From an uncultured beta proteobacterium (GTDB lineage: Bacteria > Pseudomonadota > Gammaproteobacteria > Burkholderiales > SG8-39), in NCBI GenBank assembly GCA_902826155.1, contig CADEDU010000029.1:1-24851 (forward strand): a stretch of DNA of 24,851 nt. Direction: 5' to 3'. Made by a program: the position numbers and the translations under genes. Below are positions 1 to 7,845 of this stretch, one piece after another; the stretch's first letter is position 1; each line of letters opens with the position of its first letter. The notes beneath the pieces are model-generated. The model was not told the DNA's origin and searched no databases. It worked only from the letters and a program-made list of their open reading frames with translations.

Positions 1-360
1 ACCGCCACCAAGACGCGGCGATACGTGAATCTCGTCAAGCACACCAAGGCGCGCGCGGCCCGTTCGATCACGAAGAAGGTCGAGGCCTTGCCACGGATCT
101 TGAGCAACACAGTGCCGGGGCCGATTTCGTCGCCATCCTTCACGCAGTGTTCGACCTGCGCGTCCGGATCGACCAGACGGATGGTCTCGTCGACGAACAG
201 CAGCCCGCACGCGACGCCGCTCGCCTTGGCGTAGATCTGCGCGGTCTGGACGGGATCGTCGTCCCAGGTAAGAAAGCCGCCGGTGGTGTCGCCCAGGCCG
301 AACTCCTCGCGCAGGCCTTGCTCGACGAAGGGACGAATGATCAGTCGATTGAGATGCATG
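1..360 (-). CDS. NadC/ModD-like quinolinate phosphoribosyltransferase family protein, N-terminal part (truncated by window edge)
   Basis: The reading frame starts at an ATG (358-360) preceded on the minus strand by GAGG seven bases upstream, and it stays open for 119 complete codons to the window edge, so the C-terminal catalytic barrel is not visible. The visible part follows the N-terminal domain pattern of NadC: LREEFGLGDTT near residues 17-27, AKASGVACGLLF near 45-56, then VKDGDEIGPGTVLLKIRGKAS and an ER dipeptide. NadC makes nicotinate mononucleotide from quinolinate and PRPP; the paralogue ModD is associated with molybdate transport. The usual ERxALN...SGIAT stretch is replaced here by ERAARALVCLTRFTY, so this is not a standard NadC. 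Its place 137 nt downstream of a molybdenum hydroxylase, on the same strand, makes a molybdenum- or heterocycle-related role possible. The family call is fairly secure and the function is open. Confidence 0.6.
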
Positions 361-497
361 GTGGTGTCCTCGAACAGGTAAGCGCCGGTGCAGCGGAGCG
401 GGAATGCGCCTCGCGGAGAGGGCGGTCCGGCAATGCACTGGCGCGCGTCGTGACGATGATATGCGAGGAAGCCGCTACGGTTGTGGGCGAATCGCAG

Positions 498-965
498 TCA
501 CTTGTGACGCAGCGCCTGCACCCGCCGGATCGCCCGCACGATGCCCACGTAGCCGGTGCAGCGGCACAGGTTGCCCGATAGCTCCTCGCGCACGCGGGCT
601 TCGTCGGCATCGGGCAGACGGCTGACGATATCGTGCGCGGTCATCAGCATGCCGGGTGTGCAGTAGCCGCACTGCAGCGCGTGCTCGGCGGTGAAGGCCT
701 CGCGCAACTGCACCATGACGGCGTCGTGCTCGAGGCCTTCGATCGTGCGAACTGCCGCACCATCGCACGCCACCGCGAAGGTGATGCACGAGCGCGCCGG
801 CGCACCGTCGATCTCCAGCGTGCATGCGCCGCACACGCCGTGTTCGCAGCCGATGTTGGTGCCGGTGAGATGCAACTGCTCGCGCAGAAAGTCGGCCAGA
901 TTGGTACGTGGCTCGATGTTGCCGCTGACGCGCTTGCCGTTGACGGTGAGGGCGATGGTCTTCAT
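498..965 (-). CDS. Molybdenum hydroxylase small subunit, 2Fe-2S protein (CoxS/XdhC-type electron transfer)
   Basis: This 155-residue protein has the normal length and layout of the iron-sulfur subunit of three-subunit molybdenum hydroxylases (CO dehydrogenase, quinoline and isoquinoline oxidoreductase types). A plant-ferredoxin-like domain at the N-terminus carries CEHGVCGAC (C40, C45, C48) plus C60 for the first 2Fe-2S cluster. The C-terminal helical domain carries CGYC (C99, C102) and CRC (C134, C136) for the second. All eight ligand cysteines are present, so the protein should be functional. It relays electrons from the molybdenum cofactor to FAD. The ATG overlaps the stop of the FAD-subunit gene as ATGA, which implies translational coupling. 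No Tat or Sec signal is visible, as expected for the cytoplasmic form. Confidence 0.95.
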   Translation of the reverse strand: MKTIALTVNGKRVSGNIEPRTNLADFLREQLHLTGTNIGCEHGVCGACTLEIDGAPARSCITFAVACDGAAVRTIEGLEHDAVMVQLREAFTAEHALQCGYCTPGMLMTAHDIVSRLPDADEARVREELSGNLCRCTGYVGIVRAIRRVQALRHK

Positions 966-1774
966 GCGTTAACCTGCTGAGCGGCCCGGCGCAACGCGAC
1001 GAGGTGCACCTGGAATTCATACGTGCCCGCCTCGAATCCGGCAGCGCTTACCGCCGCGCGGCCGATGGCGTCGTCGAAACGTGGCAACAACGCGCTTGCG
1101 TCGGCGATCGGGTGCGGCGCCGCTTCGGTCGCGCCGATCAGACCGCGCGCGAGTTTGCGCACCGGATCGATCACGAACGCGCCGATCGCCTCGGCGAACT
1201 CACCCGGTTTGCGATTGACCTTGTAGTAGCTCCACTTTGCGGCGCTCGAGAGTTTGGGTACGCGCACACCCGTGATGATCTCGTCGTCGGCGAGCACGGT
1301 CGACAGTGGCCCGTTGGCAAGCTCGGAGGCACGAACACGGCGCCCACCCTTGGTACCGTGCACGAGCACTTCGGCATCGAGCAGCGCCATCACGTTGAGC
1401 CAGTCGGCGGCGGGATCGGCGTGCGCGAGGCTGCCGCCCAGGGTGCCGCGATTGCGCACGGCCCGATAGGCGATGCCGCGCGCAACCCGTCGCAGCAAAC
1501 CGTTGGTGGGATCGGGCACGCGGCCATCTTCGATCTGCGCGTGCGTGGTGGTCGCACCAAGCACGATGGCGTCGGCCTCCTCTTTCACGCCGGCCAACTC
1601 GGGCAGACCGCGCACATCGACCAGCAGGCTTGGCTGCGCGAGGCGAAAGTTGAGCACCGGCGTGAGCGACTGGCCACCGGCGATGACTTTCGCTGCGCCG
1701 TCGCTCGTCGCCAGCAGCTTCACGGCCGCATCGAGCGAGCGGGGTTTTTCGTAGTCGAACGCTGCGGGCTTCAC
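962..1774 (-). CDS. Molybdenum hydroxylase medium subunit, FAD-binding (CoxM type)
   Basis: This 270-residue protein is the FAD-binding subunit that passes electrons on to the terminal acceptor. The FAD pyrophosphate-binding stretch IAGGQSLTPVLNFRLA lies near residues 31-46, and the second glycine-rich FAD motif TLGGSLAHADPAADW near 111-125; both are typical of the PCMH-type FAD domain followed by the CO dehydrogenase flavoprotein C-terminal domain. I chose the GTG at 1772-1774 as start because it gives the family's usual N-terminus (KPAAFDYEKPRSLDAA) and overlaps the stop of the large-subunit gene as GTGA. The frame remains open far upstream, but only as antisense-like shadow inside the large subunit. 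The length is slightly short of the common 280-290 residues, and nothing looks broken. Confidence 0.93.
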   Translation of the reverse strand: MKPAAFDYEKPRSLDAAVKLLATSDGAAKVIAGGQSLTPVLNFRLAQPSLLVDVRGLPELAGVKEEADAIVLGATTTHAQIEDGRVPDPTNGLLRRVARGIAYRAVRNRGTLGGSLAHADPAADWLNVMALLDAEVLVHGTKGGRRVRASELANGPLSTVLADDEIITGVRVPKLSSAAKWSYYKVNRKPGEFAEAIGAFVIDPVRKLARGLIGATEAAPHPIADASALLPRFDDAIGRAAVSAAGFEAGTYEFQVHLVALRRAAQQVNA

Positions 1775-4170
1775 TGGCTGATCGTCCCCAGCGCCGCCAA
1801 CACCCGCCGCGGCGTGATCGGGCATTCGAGAATCTCGACGCCGAGCGGTGCCAGCGCATCGTTGACCGCGTTGGCTATTGCGGCCGGCGGCGCGATCGCA
1901 CCGCCTTCCCCAATGCCTTTCTGGCCGAAGTATGTCAGTGGCGACGGCGTTTCCATGTGATCGACGCGTGGCGCCGGAACCTCGGTCGCGCCCGGCAGCA
2001 TGTAGTCGGCGAGCGTCGTGGCGAGCGGCTGGCCGTTGCGATCGAACGGCATCTCTTCGTACAACGCGGTACCGATGCCCTGTGCGGTGCCACCGAAAAT
2101 CTGGCCGTCGACCACCATTGGGTTGATCAAGGTGCCGCCGTCTTCGACGATCACGTAGTCGAGCAGCTCGACCGTGCCCAGTTCGGTATCGACCGCGAGC
2201 GCCACGGCGTGGCAGGCGTAGCTGAACGTTCCGGTGTCCTGCAGCGTCTTGTACCCAACCGTCGCTTCGAGTCCACCCGGATCGACATCGGGCGGCAGCA
2301 GTTGCGGCTTGCGATACCAGACATGCGCGACCTCGGCGATCGTCATCTTCTTGTCGGTGCCGGCAACCTTCACCTCGCCGTGCTCCAGCACCAGATCGGC
2401 GGCGGGCACTTCCATCAGCTTCGCCGCGATGTTGCGCACGCGTTTTTCGATTTCCTTGCACGTCACGCCGACGGCGCCGCCCGACATCACCATGCAGCGC
2501 GACCCCCAGGTGCCGGTGGAGAACGGCGTGACCGCGGTGTCGCCGTGGACGAGGCGCACGTCGGCGGGGTCGATGCCAAGAATCGAGTTCGCGACCTGCG
2601 CGAGCGTGGTCTCCAGGCTTTGGCCGTGCGAATGCGCGCCGATGCGCAATTCCAACTTGCCGTCGGGCGAGAGCCGCGCGCTGCACTGCTCATGCCCCGG
2701 CACCATCGGAATGCCCCAGCCGTGGTAGACCGAGGTGCCGTGTGCCGCCTGCTCGCAGTACACGGAAAAGCCGACGCCGATACGGCGGCCGTCGGGTTCG
2801 CCCTGCTGTTGCCGCGCGCGCCACTTCGGCAGATCGATCGCCCGCACGGCGCGCTGCACCGCTTGCGGATAGTCACCGCTATCGAAGTACTTCTTGGTGA
2901 TGTTCCAGTACGGCATCGCCTCGGGCGGCACCAGGTTGGTGAGCCGCACCTCGTAGGGCTCGCGTTTGGCTGCACGCGCGATCGCATCGACCAGCAGCTC
3001 GATCGCGAAACACACACCGGTGCGCGCCACGCCGCGGTACGGCAGGATCGGCGGCTTGTTGGTGCACGCCGACCAGGTGCGGCACTGGAATTTCTCCATC
3101 ACGTACGGCCCGGGCAGGATCGAGCCCACCTGCGCAGCCTCCAGACACGCCGAGAACGGATAGAGCGAATACGCGCCGGAATCGACCGTCGCTTCACACT
3201 CGACCGCGAGCAGGCGGCCATCGTTGTCGGCGTAACCGATGATGTCGTAGTCGTGCTCGCGGCAATTGGCATTGGCCGAGAGCTGCTCGTAGCGATCTTC
3301 GATCCAGCGCAGCGGACGACCGCAACGCATGGCGAGCCAGCCCAGGCACACCTCCTCGGCGAGCAGCAGCGCCTTGTAGCCGAAGCCACCGCCCACGTCG
3401 GGCGAGATCACGCGGATCGCGCCCTGATCGATGTCGAGGCACTCGGCCAATCCCTGCCGATTGATGTGCGGCATCTGCGCCGAGCTGTACATCACCAACT
3501 GATCGAGCCGGCGATCGAAGTAGGCGAGCACGCCGCGCCCTTCCATCGGCGACATCGCCTGGCGCGCGGTGCGGATGTGCCGGCGTACCTTGATTGGCGC
3601 GGTGCGGCGGATTTCGCTGAGATCGGCTTCGGTGAAGGTTTCCAGAAAGACGTTTTCCGACCAATGATCGTGCACCCGCGGCGCATCGGGTTTGCGCGCG
3701 TCGAGCATGTCGACCACCGCCGGCAACTCTTCGATATCGAGCTCGACCAGCGCCGCGATGTCTTCAGCCTCCGCACGCGTGGGTGCGACGCACATCGCCA
3801 GCGGTTCGCCGACGAAGCGCACTTTGCCTTGGGCCAGCACCGGCTGCTCCGATGCTTTGAATCCTTTGAGCGCCGAGTTGGCGACGATCGGCTTCACCCC
3901 CACGAGATCGTCGATCGTGTAGACGGCGTGCTCGTGACCTGCAGGCTTTCTGATCGCGCGGATGCGCCCGTGCGCGACGGGCGAACGCACGAACGCCACG
4001 TTGTGCGTGCCCACCATCGCGATGTTGGGCAGGAACTCGCCCTGGCCGCGCAGCAGGCGGGCGTCTTCCTTGCGCGTCAACCGCGCGCCGATGCCTTTGG
4101 CGCGCGCGTTGCCGTCCGGGGAGCGCGGCTCGAGCGCCGGCGCGGCGCTTCCCGTGGTGTTCAACGCCAT
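1771..4170 (-). CDS. Molybdenum hydroxylase large subunit, molybdopterin cytosine dinucleotide-binding (CoxL/aldehyde oxidase family)
   Basis: This 799-residue protein is the catalytic subunit of a xanthine-oxidase-family enzyme, which hydroxylates its substrate with water-derived oxygen at a Mo centre. The N-terminal a/b hammerhead domain begins with GIGARLTRKEDARLLRGQG near residue 26. Cofactor-binding loops are seen at VGGGFGYK (259-266) and VDGQIFGGTAQGIG (687-700). The catalytic glutamate is expected at E755 in GQKGIGEGG. The active-site loop at 377-383 reads PYRGVAR; it resembles the form II pattern AYRGAGR and lacks the AYxCSFR motif that defines true CO dehydrogenases, so CO is an unlikely substrate. 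The gene lies 3 nt after the amidohydrolase and overlaps the FAD-subunit gene by 4 nt. Neighbouring oxygenase and amidohydrolase genes favour an organic, possibly N-heterocyclic, substrate (inference). Confidence 0.93.
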   Translation of the reverse strand: MALNTTGSAAPALEPRSPDGNARAKGIGARLTRKEDARLLRGQGEFLPNIAMVGTHNVAFVRSPVAHGRIRAIRKPAGHEHAVYTIDDLVGVKPIVANSALKGFKASEQPVLAQGKVRFVGEPLAMCVAPTRAEAEDIAALVELDIEELPAVVDMLDARKPDAPRVHDHWSENVFLETFTEADLSEIRRTAPIKVRRHIRTARQAMSPMEGRGVLAYFDRRLDQLVMYSSAQMPHINRQGLAECLDIDQGAIRVISPDVGGGFGYKALLLAEEVCLGWLAMRCGRPLRWIEDRYEQLSANANCREHDYDIIGYADNDGRLLAVECEATVDSGAYSLYPFSACLEAAQVGSILPGPYVMEKFQCRTWSACTNKPPILPYRGVARTGVCFAIELLVDAIARAAKREPYEVRLTNLVPPEAMPYWNITKKYFDSGDYPQAVQRAVRAIDLPKWRARQQQGEPDGRRIGVGFSVYCEQAAHGTSVYHGWGIPMVPGHEQCSARLSPDGKLELRIGAHSHGQSLETTLAQVANSILGIDPADVRLVHGDTAVTPFSTGTWGSRCMVMSGGAVGVTCKEIEKRVRNIAAKLMEVPAADLVLEHGEVKVAGTDKKMTIAEVAHVWYRKPQLLPPDVDPGGLEATVGYKTLQDTGTFSYACHAVALAVDTELGTVELLDYVIVEDGGTLINPMVVDGQIFGGTAQGIGTALYEEMPFDRNGQPLATTLADYMLPGATEVPAPRVDHMETPSPLTYFGQKGIGEGGAIAPPAAIANAVNDALAPLGVEILECPITPRRVLAALGTISQ

Positions 4171-4173
4171 GCG

Positions 4174-5439
4174 CTAGGCCGCCTGCGCCATCGGCAGGAT
4201 CGGCGCGTTGGCGTCGAAGCGCTTGCCCGCGCGCAGGCAGAACGCCGGCTGCAACATCCGCTCGGTCGACACCCTGGTGCCCTCGTTGTCGACCAGCGTC
4301 CAGCGGCCGCGCTCGTCCGAGAGCACCGAGACATCGGCCACGACGCCCGGCTGCAAGCTGCCGAGTTCCTTCTCCATGCGGATCATCTTCGCCGGATTGC
4401 AGGTGACCATCGGCACCAGTTTTTCCAGCGGCACACCGAGCGCCATCAGCTCGCTCATCGCGCTCACCAGGCTGAACTGCGTCTGGCCGGCGAACAGATG
4501 CATCTCCTCGTCGGGATGCTGGTCGGGCGTGCCGGCCGGTTTGGGCACATGCGTGTTGTAGCCGTGCATGTCGGCACCGAGCGTGTCGGGCATGATTCCC
4601 GCCTCGAGCACCGCGCGCGCCGTCTTGAAGCTGAAGTGCGAGCCGTGGCCGACGTCGACCTTCGCGCCTTTGGCGAGTGCTTCCTTCACCAGCGGATGCA
4701 AGCTGCCGTCGACCTTCACGAATCCACCGGGGTGCTTGCTGAACGGGTGCGCGAGCACGTCGCCCGGCTTCAGATACTTCACGCACTCGGCGAAGATCTT
4801 GTCGGGGTCGACCGCCACGCCTTTGAGCGGCGCCCAGAGCTGGCCGAAGTGGATATACACGGGCAGATTGGTCTGCTTGCCGATCTCGGCCGAGAGCCGG
4901 ATCACGTCGATCCCCCAGCGCGAGTAGCCGCCGATCTCGGCGTGGGCCTTGATGCCCTTGACCATGTCGGCGTTTTCCTTGGCCACTCTCACCGTGGCAT
5001 CGACGTCCATCGCTTCGGGTCGATGCAAGTCGGGCCAGTAGTGGCCTTCGAGCCCGCCGCAGATGTACGCCGAGATGAACGCCAGCACGCGCGAGGCTGC
5101 GGGCTCGGCGATGAAGTGGCGAAACGCCGAGAGCGTGACGCAGCTCGGCCCGCCCTGATCGATCAGCGTGGTCACGCCCGATTGCACGCCGCACAGATCG
5201 GGGTTCAGGCCGAAGCGCCCGGTGACGTGCTGGAACACGTGCGCGTGGGTATCGAGCATGCCCGGGAGCACGATCTTGCCTTTGCAATCGATCGCCTCGC
5301 GTGCCGCGTTCGGCAGCATGTTCTCGGCGATCGCGGCGATGCGTCCGCCCTTGATGGCGACATCACGCACGCCATCCAGATTCATCGCCGGATCGATGAC
5401 CCGGCCGCCCTTCAATACGACATCGAAGATTTCGCTCAT
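4174..5439 (-). CDS. Metal-dependent amidohydrolase (amidohydrolase/deacetylase-type metallohydrolase)
   Basis: This 421-residue protein has the amidohydrolase-superfamily layout. A small beta-sandwich comes first (VVLKGGRVIDPAMN), then the barrel opens with the metal motif DTHAHV (H65, H67), VKGIKAH (K161 or K164 as candidate carboxylated lysine), YIHFG (H197) and DTLGADMHG (D290 as candidate catalytic aspartate). The C-terminus returns to the sandwich (LQPGVVADVSVL). The pattern resembles the uncharacterised deacetylase-like amidohydrolases rather than classical dihydroorotase or urease. The start at 5437-5439 has GAGG eight bases upstream and yields the usual first strand; an in-frame upstream extension of 30 codons is not family-like. 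It is probably co-transcribed with the molybdenum hydroxylase (3-nt gap), so it may hydrolyse an amide or lactam produced or consumed by that enzyme. The substrate is unknown. Confidence 0.85.
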   Translation of the reverse strand: MSEIFDVVLKGGRVIDPAMNLDGVRDVAIKGGRIAAIAENMLPNAAREAIDCKGKIVLPGMLDTHAHVFQHVTGRFGLNPDLCGVQSGVTTLIDQGGPSCVTLSAFRHFIAEPAASRVLAFISAYICGGLEGHYWPDLHRPEAMDVDATVRVAKENADMVKGIKAHAEIGGYSRWGIDVIRLSAEIGKQTNLPVYIHFGQLWAPLKGVAVDPDKIFAECVKYLKPGDVLAHPFSKHPGGFVKVDGSLHPLVKEALAKGAKVDVGHGSHFSFKTARAVLEAGIMPDTLGADMHGYNTHVPKPAGTPDQHPDEEMHLFAGQTQFSLVSAMSELMALGVPLEKLVPMVTCNPAKMIRMEKELGSLQPGVVADVSVLSDERGRWTLVDNEGTRVSTERMLQPAFCLRAGKRFDANAPILPMAQAA

Positions 5440-5472
5440 GACTGCCCTCGCGATGAAGATGCAAAACGGTCC

Positions 5473-5489
5473 GTAGCGCGCTGTAGCGC
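5473..5489. repeat. Direct repeat GTAGCGC x2, one helical turn apart, upstream of the amidohydrolase
   Basis: GTAGCGC occurs at 5473-5479 and again at 5483-5489, so the two copies are offset by exactly 10 bp. They lie in the 92-nt gap between the flavin oxygenase stop (5532) and the amidohydrolase start (5439). On the minus strand a TATCGT hexamer just upstream of the repeats, with TTTTCC 17 bases before it, could be a weak promoter. The arrangement is compatible with an operator but short enough to be chance. Confidence 0.25.
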
Positions 5490-5531
5490 ACGATAGTCCG
5501 CGCCCGCGCAGCGGAAAATGCCCAGGCAATG

Positions 5532-6665
5532 CTACCCAACAGCGCCGCGATCGGGAACGCGTTTCGTGCGCAGTCCGAGGCGCTCCAGGCGCGGCAGCAC
5601 CTCCGCGCAGAAATAGGGCAGCTCGTCGGCGTAGTTGACGAACGAGATGGTAGTGCCGGCGAACCCGGCCGCGGCAACACGCGCCAGCTCTGCCGCGATG
5701 TCGTCAGGTGTACCGATGAGCGGGTAGGTGCCGTGCCCGGCGGCGTAGCGGTACATCACGTCTTTCTGCAACTCGGGCGGCCGGCCCTGGGTGTAGTTCC
5801 ACACCAGGTGGCGCAGGCGATCGGCAGCTTCCCAGTCGCCGTGTTCGAACACGTAGCGGCGGTGGTAGTCCTTGGCCTCGCTGCGGGTCGGGCGACATAC
5901 GACGTAGCTGGTGGTGATCACCTCCACCGCACGCCCGAACCCGGCGGCCAGCGCGCGAATGTCTTTCACGTCCTGCGCGCCGCGCTCCAGGGTGGCGAGC
6001 ACGGTAAACAGGTAATCGCAGTTGCGCGCGCCGAACGCGCGGCCGGCCCCCGAGGCCCCGGCGTTCATCAATACCGGTCGAGTGCCGCCCCACGGTTTGG
6101 GGGCACCGAAAGCCGACTTGAGCTGGATGTACTGGCCGTCCACGTCGAACGGCTGCGCCTCGGTCCACAATCGGCGCACCGTGTCCCACCATTCCTGGCC
6201 ATAGCCGTAGCGATCGTCATGCGCGCGCTGCGCCAGATTGAACATCTCGAATTCATCCTGGTTCCAGCCGCACACGATGTTCAAGCCGAACCGGCCGCGC
6301 CCGACGTGATCGACGGTCACCATCTGCTTGGCCGCGAGGATCGGGTGCATGAGCGGGGCGCTCACCGTGCCGAACACGGTGATACGCCGGGTGGCGGCGA
6401 GCAGCCCGCACGCCCACGCGACCGTGTCGTACGTGCTCGCTTGAAAGCCGCTCGCGCCCGGATAGCCCTTCCAGCGGGCGATCGGCAGCAGGAACTCCAG
6501 GCCGGCTTGATCGGCTAGTTGGGCAACGGCCAGATTGGCATCCCAGTCCGCCTCCCAGCGCTCCGGCACGCTGGTGGCGGCAAGGCCGCCGGAACAGTTA
6601 GCGGCGAAGATGCCGAGCTTGAAACGGTTGGCGCCCGGCAGCGCGCGTGTCGTTGTCGTGGTCAT
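5532..6665 (-). CDS. LLM-class flavin-dependent oxidoreductase, RutA/DmoA-like
   Basis: This 377-residue protein belongs to the bacterial-luciferase-like group, (beta/alpha)8 barrel enzymes that use reduced FMN supplied by a partner reductase to oxygenate a substrate. Supporting stretches are FKLGIFAANCSGG near residue 15, VDHVGRGRFGLNIVCGWNQDEFEMF near 120-145 and VLMNAGASGAGRAFGARNCDYLF near 195-220. These follow the layout of RutA (pyrimidine oxygenase, which opens the uracil ring) and of related alkanesulfonate or dimethylsulfide monooxygenases. It lies 19 nt after the DLH/SnoaL gene and just upstream of the amidohydrolase on the same strand. No flavin reductase gene is visible in the window, so the reductase must come from elsewhere. 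Ring opening of a heterocycle is inference from the family and the neighbours. Confidence 0.88.
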   Translation of the reverse strand: MTTTTTRALPGANRFKLGIFAANCSGGLAATSVPERWEADWDANLAVAQLADQAGLEFLLPIARWKGYPGASGFQASTYDTVAWACGLLAATRRITVFGTVSAPLMHPILAAKQMVTVDHVGRGRFGLNIVCGWNQDEFEMFNLAQRAHDDRYGYGQEWWDTVRRLWTEAQPFDVDGQYIQLKSAFGAPKPWGGTRPVLMNAGASGAGRAFGARNCDYLFTVLATLERGAQDVKDIRALAAGFGRAVEVITTSYVVCRPTRSEAKDYHRRYVFEHGDWEAADRLRHLVWNYTQGRPPELQKDVMYRYAAGHGTYPLIGTPDDIAAELARVAAAGFAGTTISFVNYADELPYFCAEVLPRLERLGLRTKRVPDRGAVG

Positions 6666-6684
6666 CGCCGGCGGTCTCGACTCG

Positions 6685-7812
6685 TCATAGCGGCTTGTCG
6701 GCGCTGGTGGCCCAACTCGCCATCAACGTATTCGCCGGCAGCGAGGGATCGCGCACTTTGGCCGCCTGTTCGCGTCCGGCGACGGGCAGCCCGTGCGGAT
6801 CGAGCATGCCGATCTGCGCGAGCAGCGAGGCCTGATCCCAGTAGATGTGCTCGTAGTAGAGGCGATCACCTTTGAACTTGGCGATGGCGACCACCGGCAG
6901 TTCGACATACTTGCCGGTGGGCGGCACGCCGGGAAGGATGTGGTCGATCACCTGATCGTGGGTGAAGCAGTTGAGCAGCTCGAGCACCACGGTGTCGGCG
7001 CCGACGACCTCGGAGAGCATCACGTTCTGCCGGCTGCGCGGAATGCCGGGAATGAAGTGGTGCTTGTAGAAGCGCTTGAGCATCGCGTGGCCGTAGCCGC
7101 CGGTCATGATCGGGATGTGATTGACGTAGGGCTGCTCGACCATCGTGTCCATCGTGGCATCGGCGTCCTGGCACACGAATTCCTGGCGCAGATGCTCGCG
7201 AAACAGCGCGGCGAGGTCGTAGTCGGGGCCGAGCACACGGCGCAGCACGACGAGCGAGCGTGAATGCGCAAGCGATGCGGCGAGTCGATCGAACTCGGTG
7301 TGTCCGACCGATGCAAAGCCTTCGCCGACATCGGCATAGTGAAACGCACGCACGTTCGAGCGATCGGCTATCGCTGCGACCCTCTCTTGCGCTTCAACCG
7401 GCAACGGTCCCGCTGCGTGAATGACGATTGGAATAGCCACCGCCCGGATCGCATCAGACGAAGGGATGACCGCAGCGCCGCCGAGCAGCACGAGTGCGTC
7501 GATGCATCCGGCGTTCGCCAGTTGCACGCCGATATTCGCTCCGGTGTCGAGCGCGATCACCGCGAGCCGCTCGCCCGGATGCGCGGCAGCTCGCAGCGTT
7601 TCGAGTGCCGCGTGCGCGTCGCGTAGCGTTTCAGGTGCGACGCCGATCACCAGATAGTCGTCTTCGGCCAGACGGGCGCAGTGCCTGCGTGCGGATTCAT
7701 CAAGCCCCGCGGTACCGGCGATGAGCAGCACGCCGGGGCCGTTGCCACGCCGTGGCACGGCGCGAAATCCACGCAGACCAGGTGAACCGCCTGCGATCGG
7801 AAACTCGCTCAT
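6685..7812 (-). CDS. Fusion of a degenerate dienelactone-hydrolase-like domain with a SnoaL/NTF2-like domain
   Basis: This 375-residue protein has two parts. Residues 1 to about 200 follow the alpha/beta-hydrolase fold of dienelactone hydrolases (GVLLIAGTAGLDESARRHCARLAEDDY, then a strand-elbow region). Residues of about 225-360 resemble SnoaL-like/NTF2-fold proteins (YVNHIPIMTGG, FYKHHFIPG, VAIAKFKGDRLYYEHIYWDQASLLAQIGML). In the hydrolase part the expected nucleophile motif GxCxGG reads ALDTGA, placing Asp89 where Cys belongs, and the histidine of HGF reads EGF (E164). The domain is therefore probably not a working dienelactone hydrolase, and catalysis or binding may rest with the SnoaL part. 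The ATG has GAGGAG six bases upstream. It sits between the TRAP permease (33-nt gap) and the flavin oxygenase (19-nt gap), which suggests a shared pathway. Confidence 0.78.
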   Translation of the reverse strand: MSEFPIAGGSPGLRGFRAVPRRGNGPGVLLIAGTAGLDESARRHCARLAEDDYLVIGVAPETLRDAHAALETLRAAAHPGERLAVIALDTGANIGVQLANAGCIDALVLLGGAAVIPSSDAIRAVAIPIVIHAAGPLPVEAQERVAAIADRSNVRAFHYADVGEGFASVGHTEFDRLAASLAHSRSLVVLRRVLGPDYDLAALFREHLRQEFVCQDADATMDTMVEQPYVNHIPIMTGGYGHAMLKRFYKHHFIPGIPRSRQNVMLSEVVGADTVVLELLNCFTHDQVIDHILPGVPPTGKYVELPVVAIAKFKGDRLYYEHIYWDQASLLAQIGMLDPHGLPVAGREQAAKVRDPSLPANTLMASWATSADKPL

Positions 7813-7845
7813 GGTGTCTCCTCGCGCAAGCGGACCGCGGGGGCG

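Noticed and set aside
498..4170. Aerobic CO dehydrogenase (CoxSML)
   Set aside because: The subunit set fits, but the large subunit lacks the AYxCSFR active-site motif of genuine CO dehydrogenases and the gene neighbours are catabolic.
1957..5496. A 1179-codon open frame on the plus strand
   Set aside because: It runs antisense through the molybdenum hydroxylase large subunit and the amidohydrolase, both of which have clear family motifs. Its translation is low in complexity, rich in R, H, A and D, and has no recognisable domain. GC-rich codon bias explains its length.
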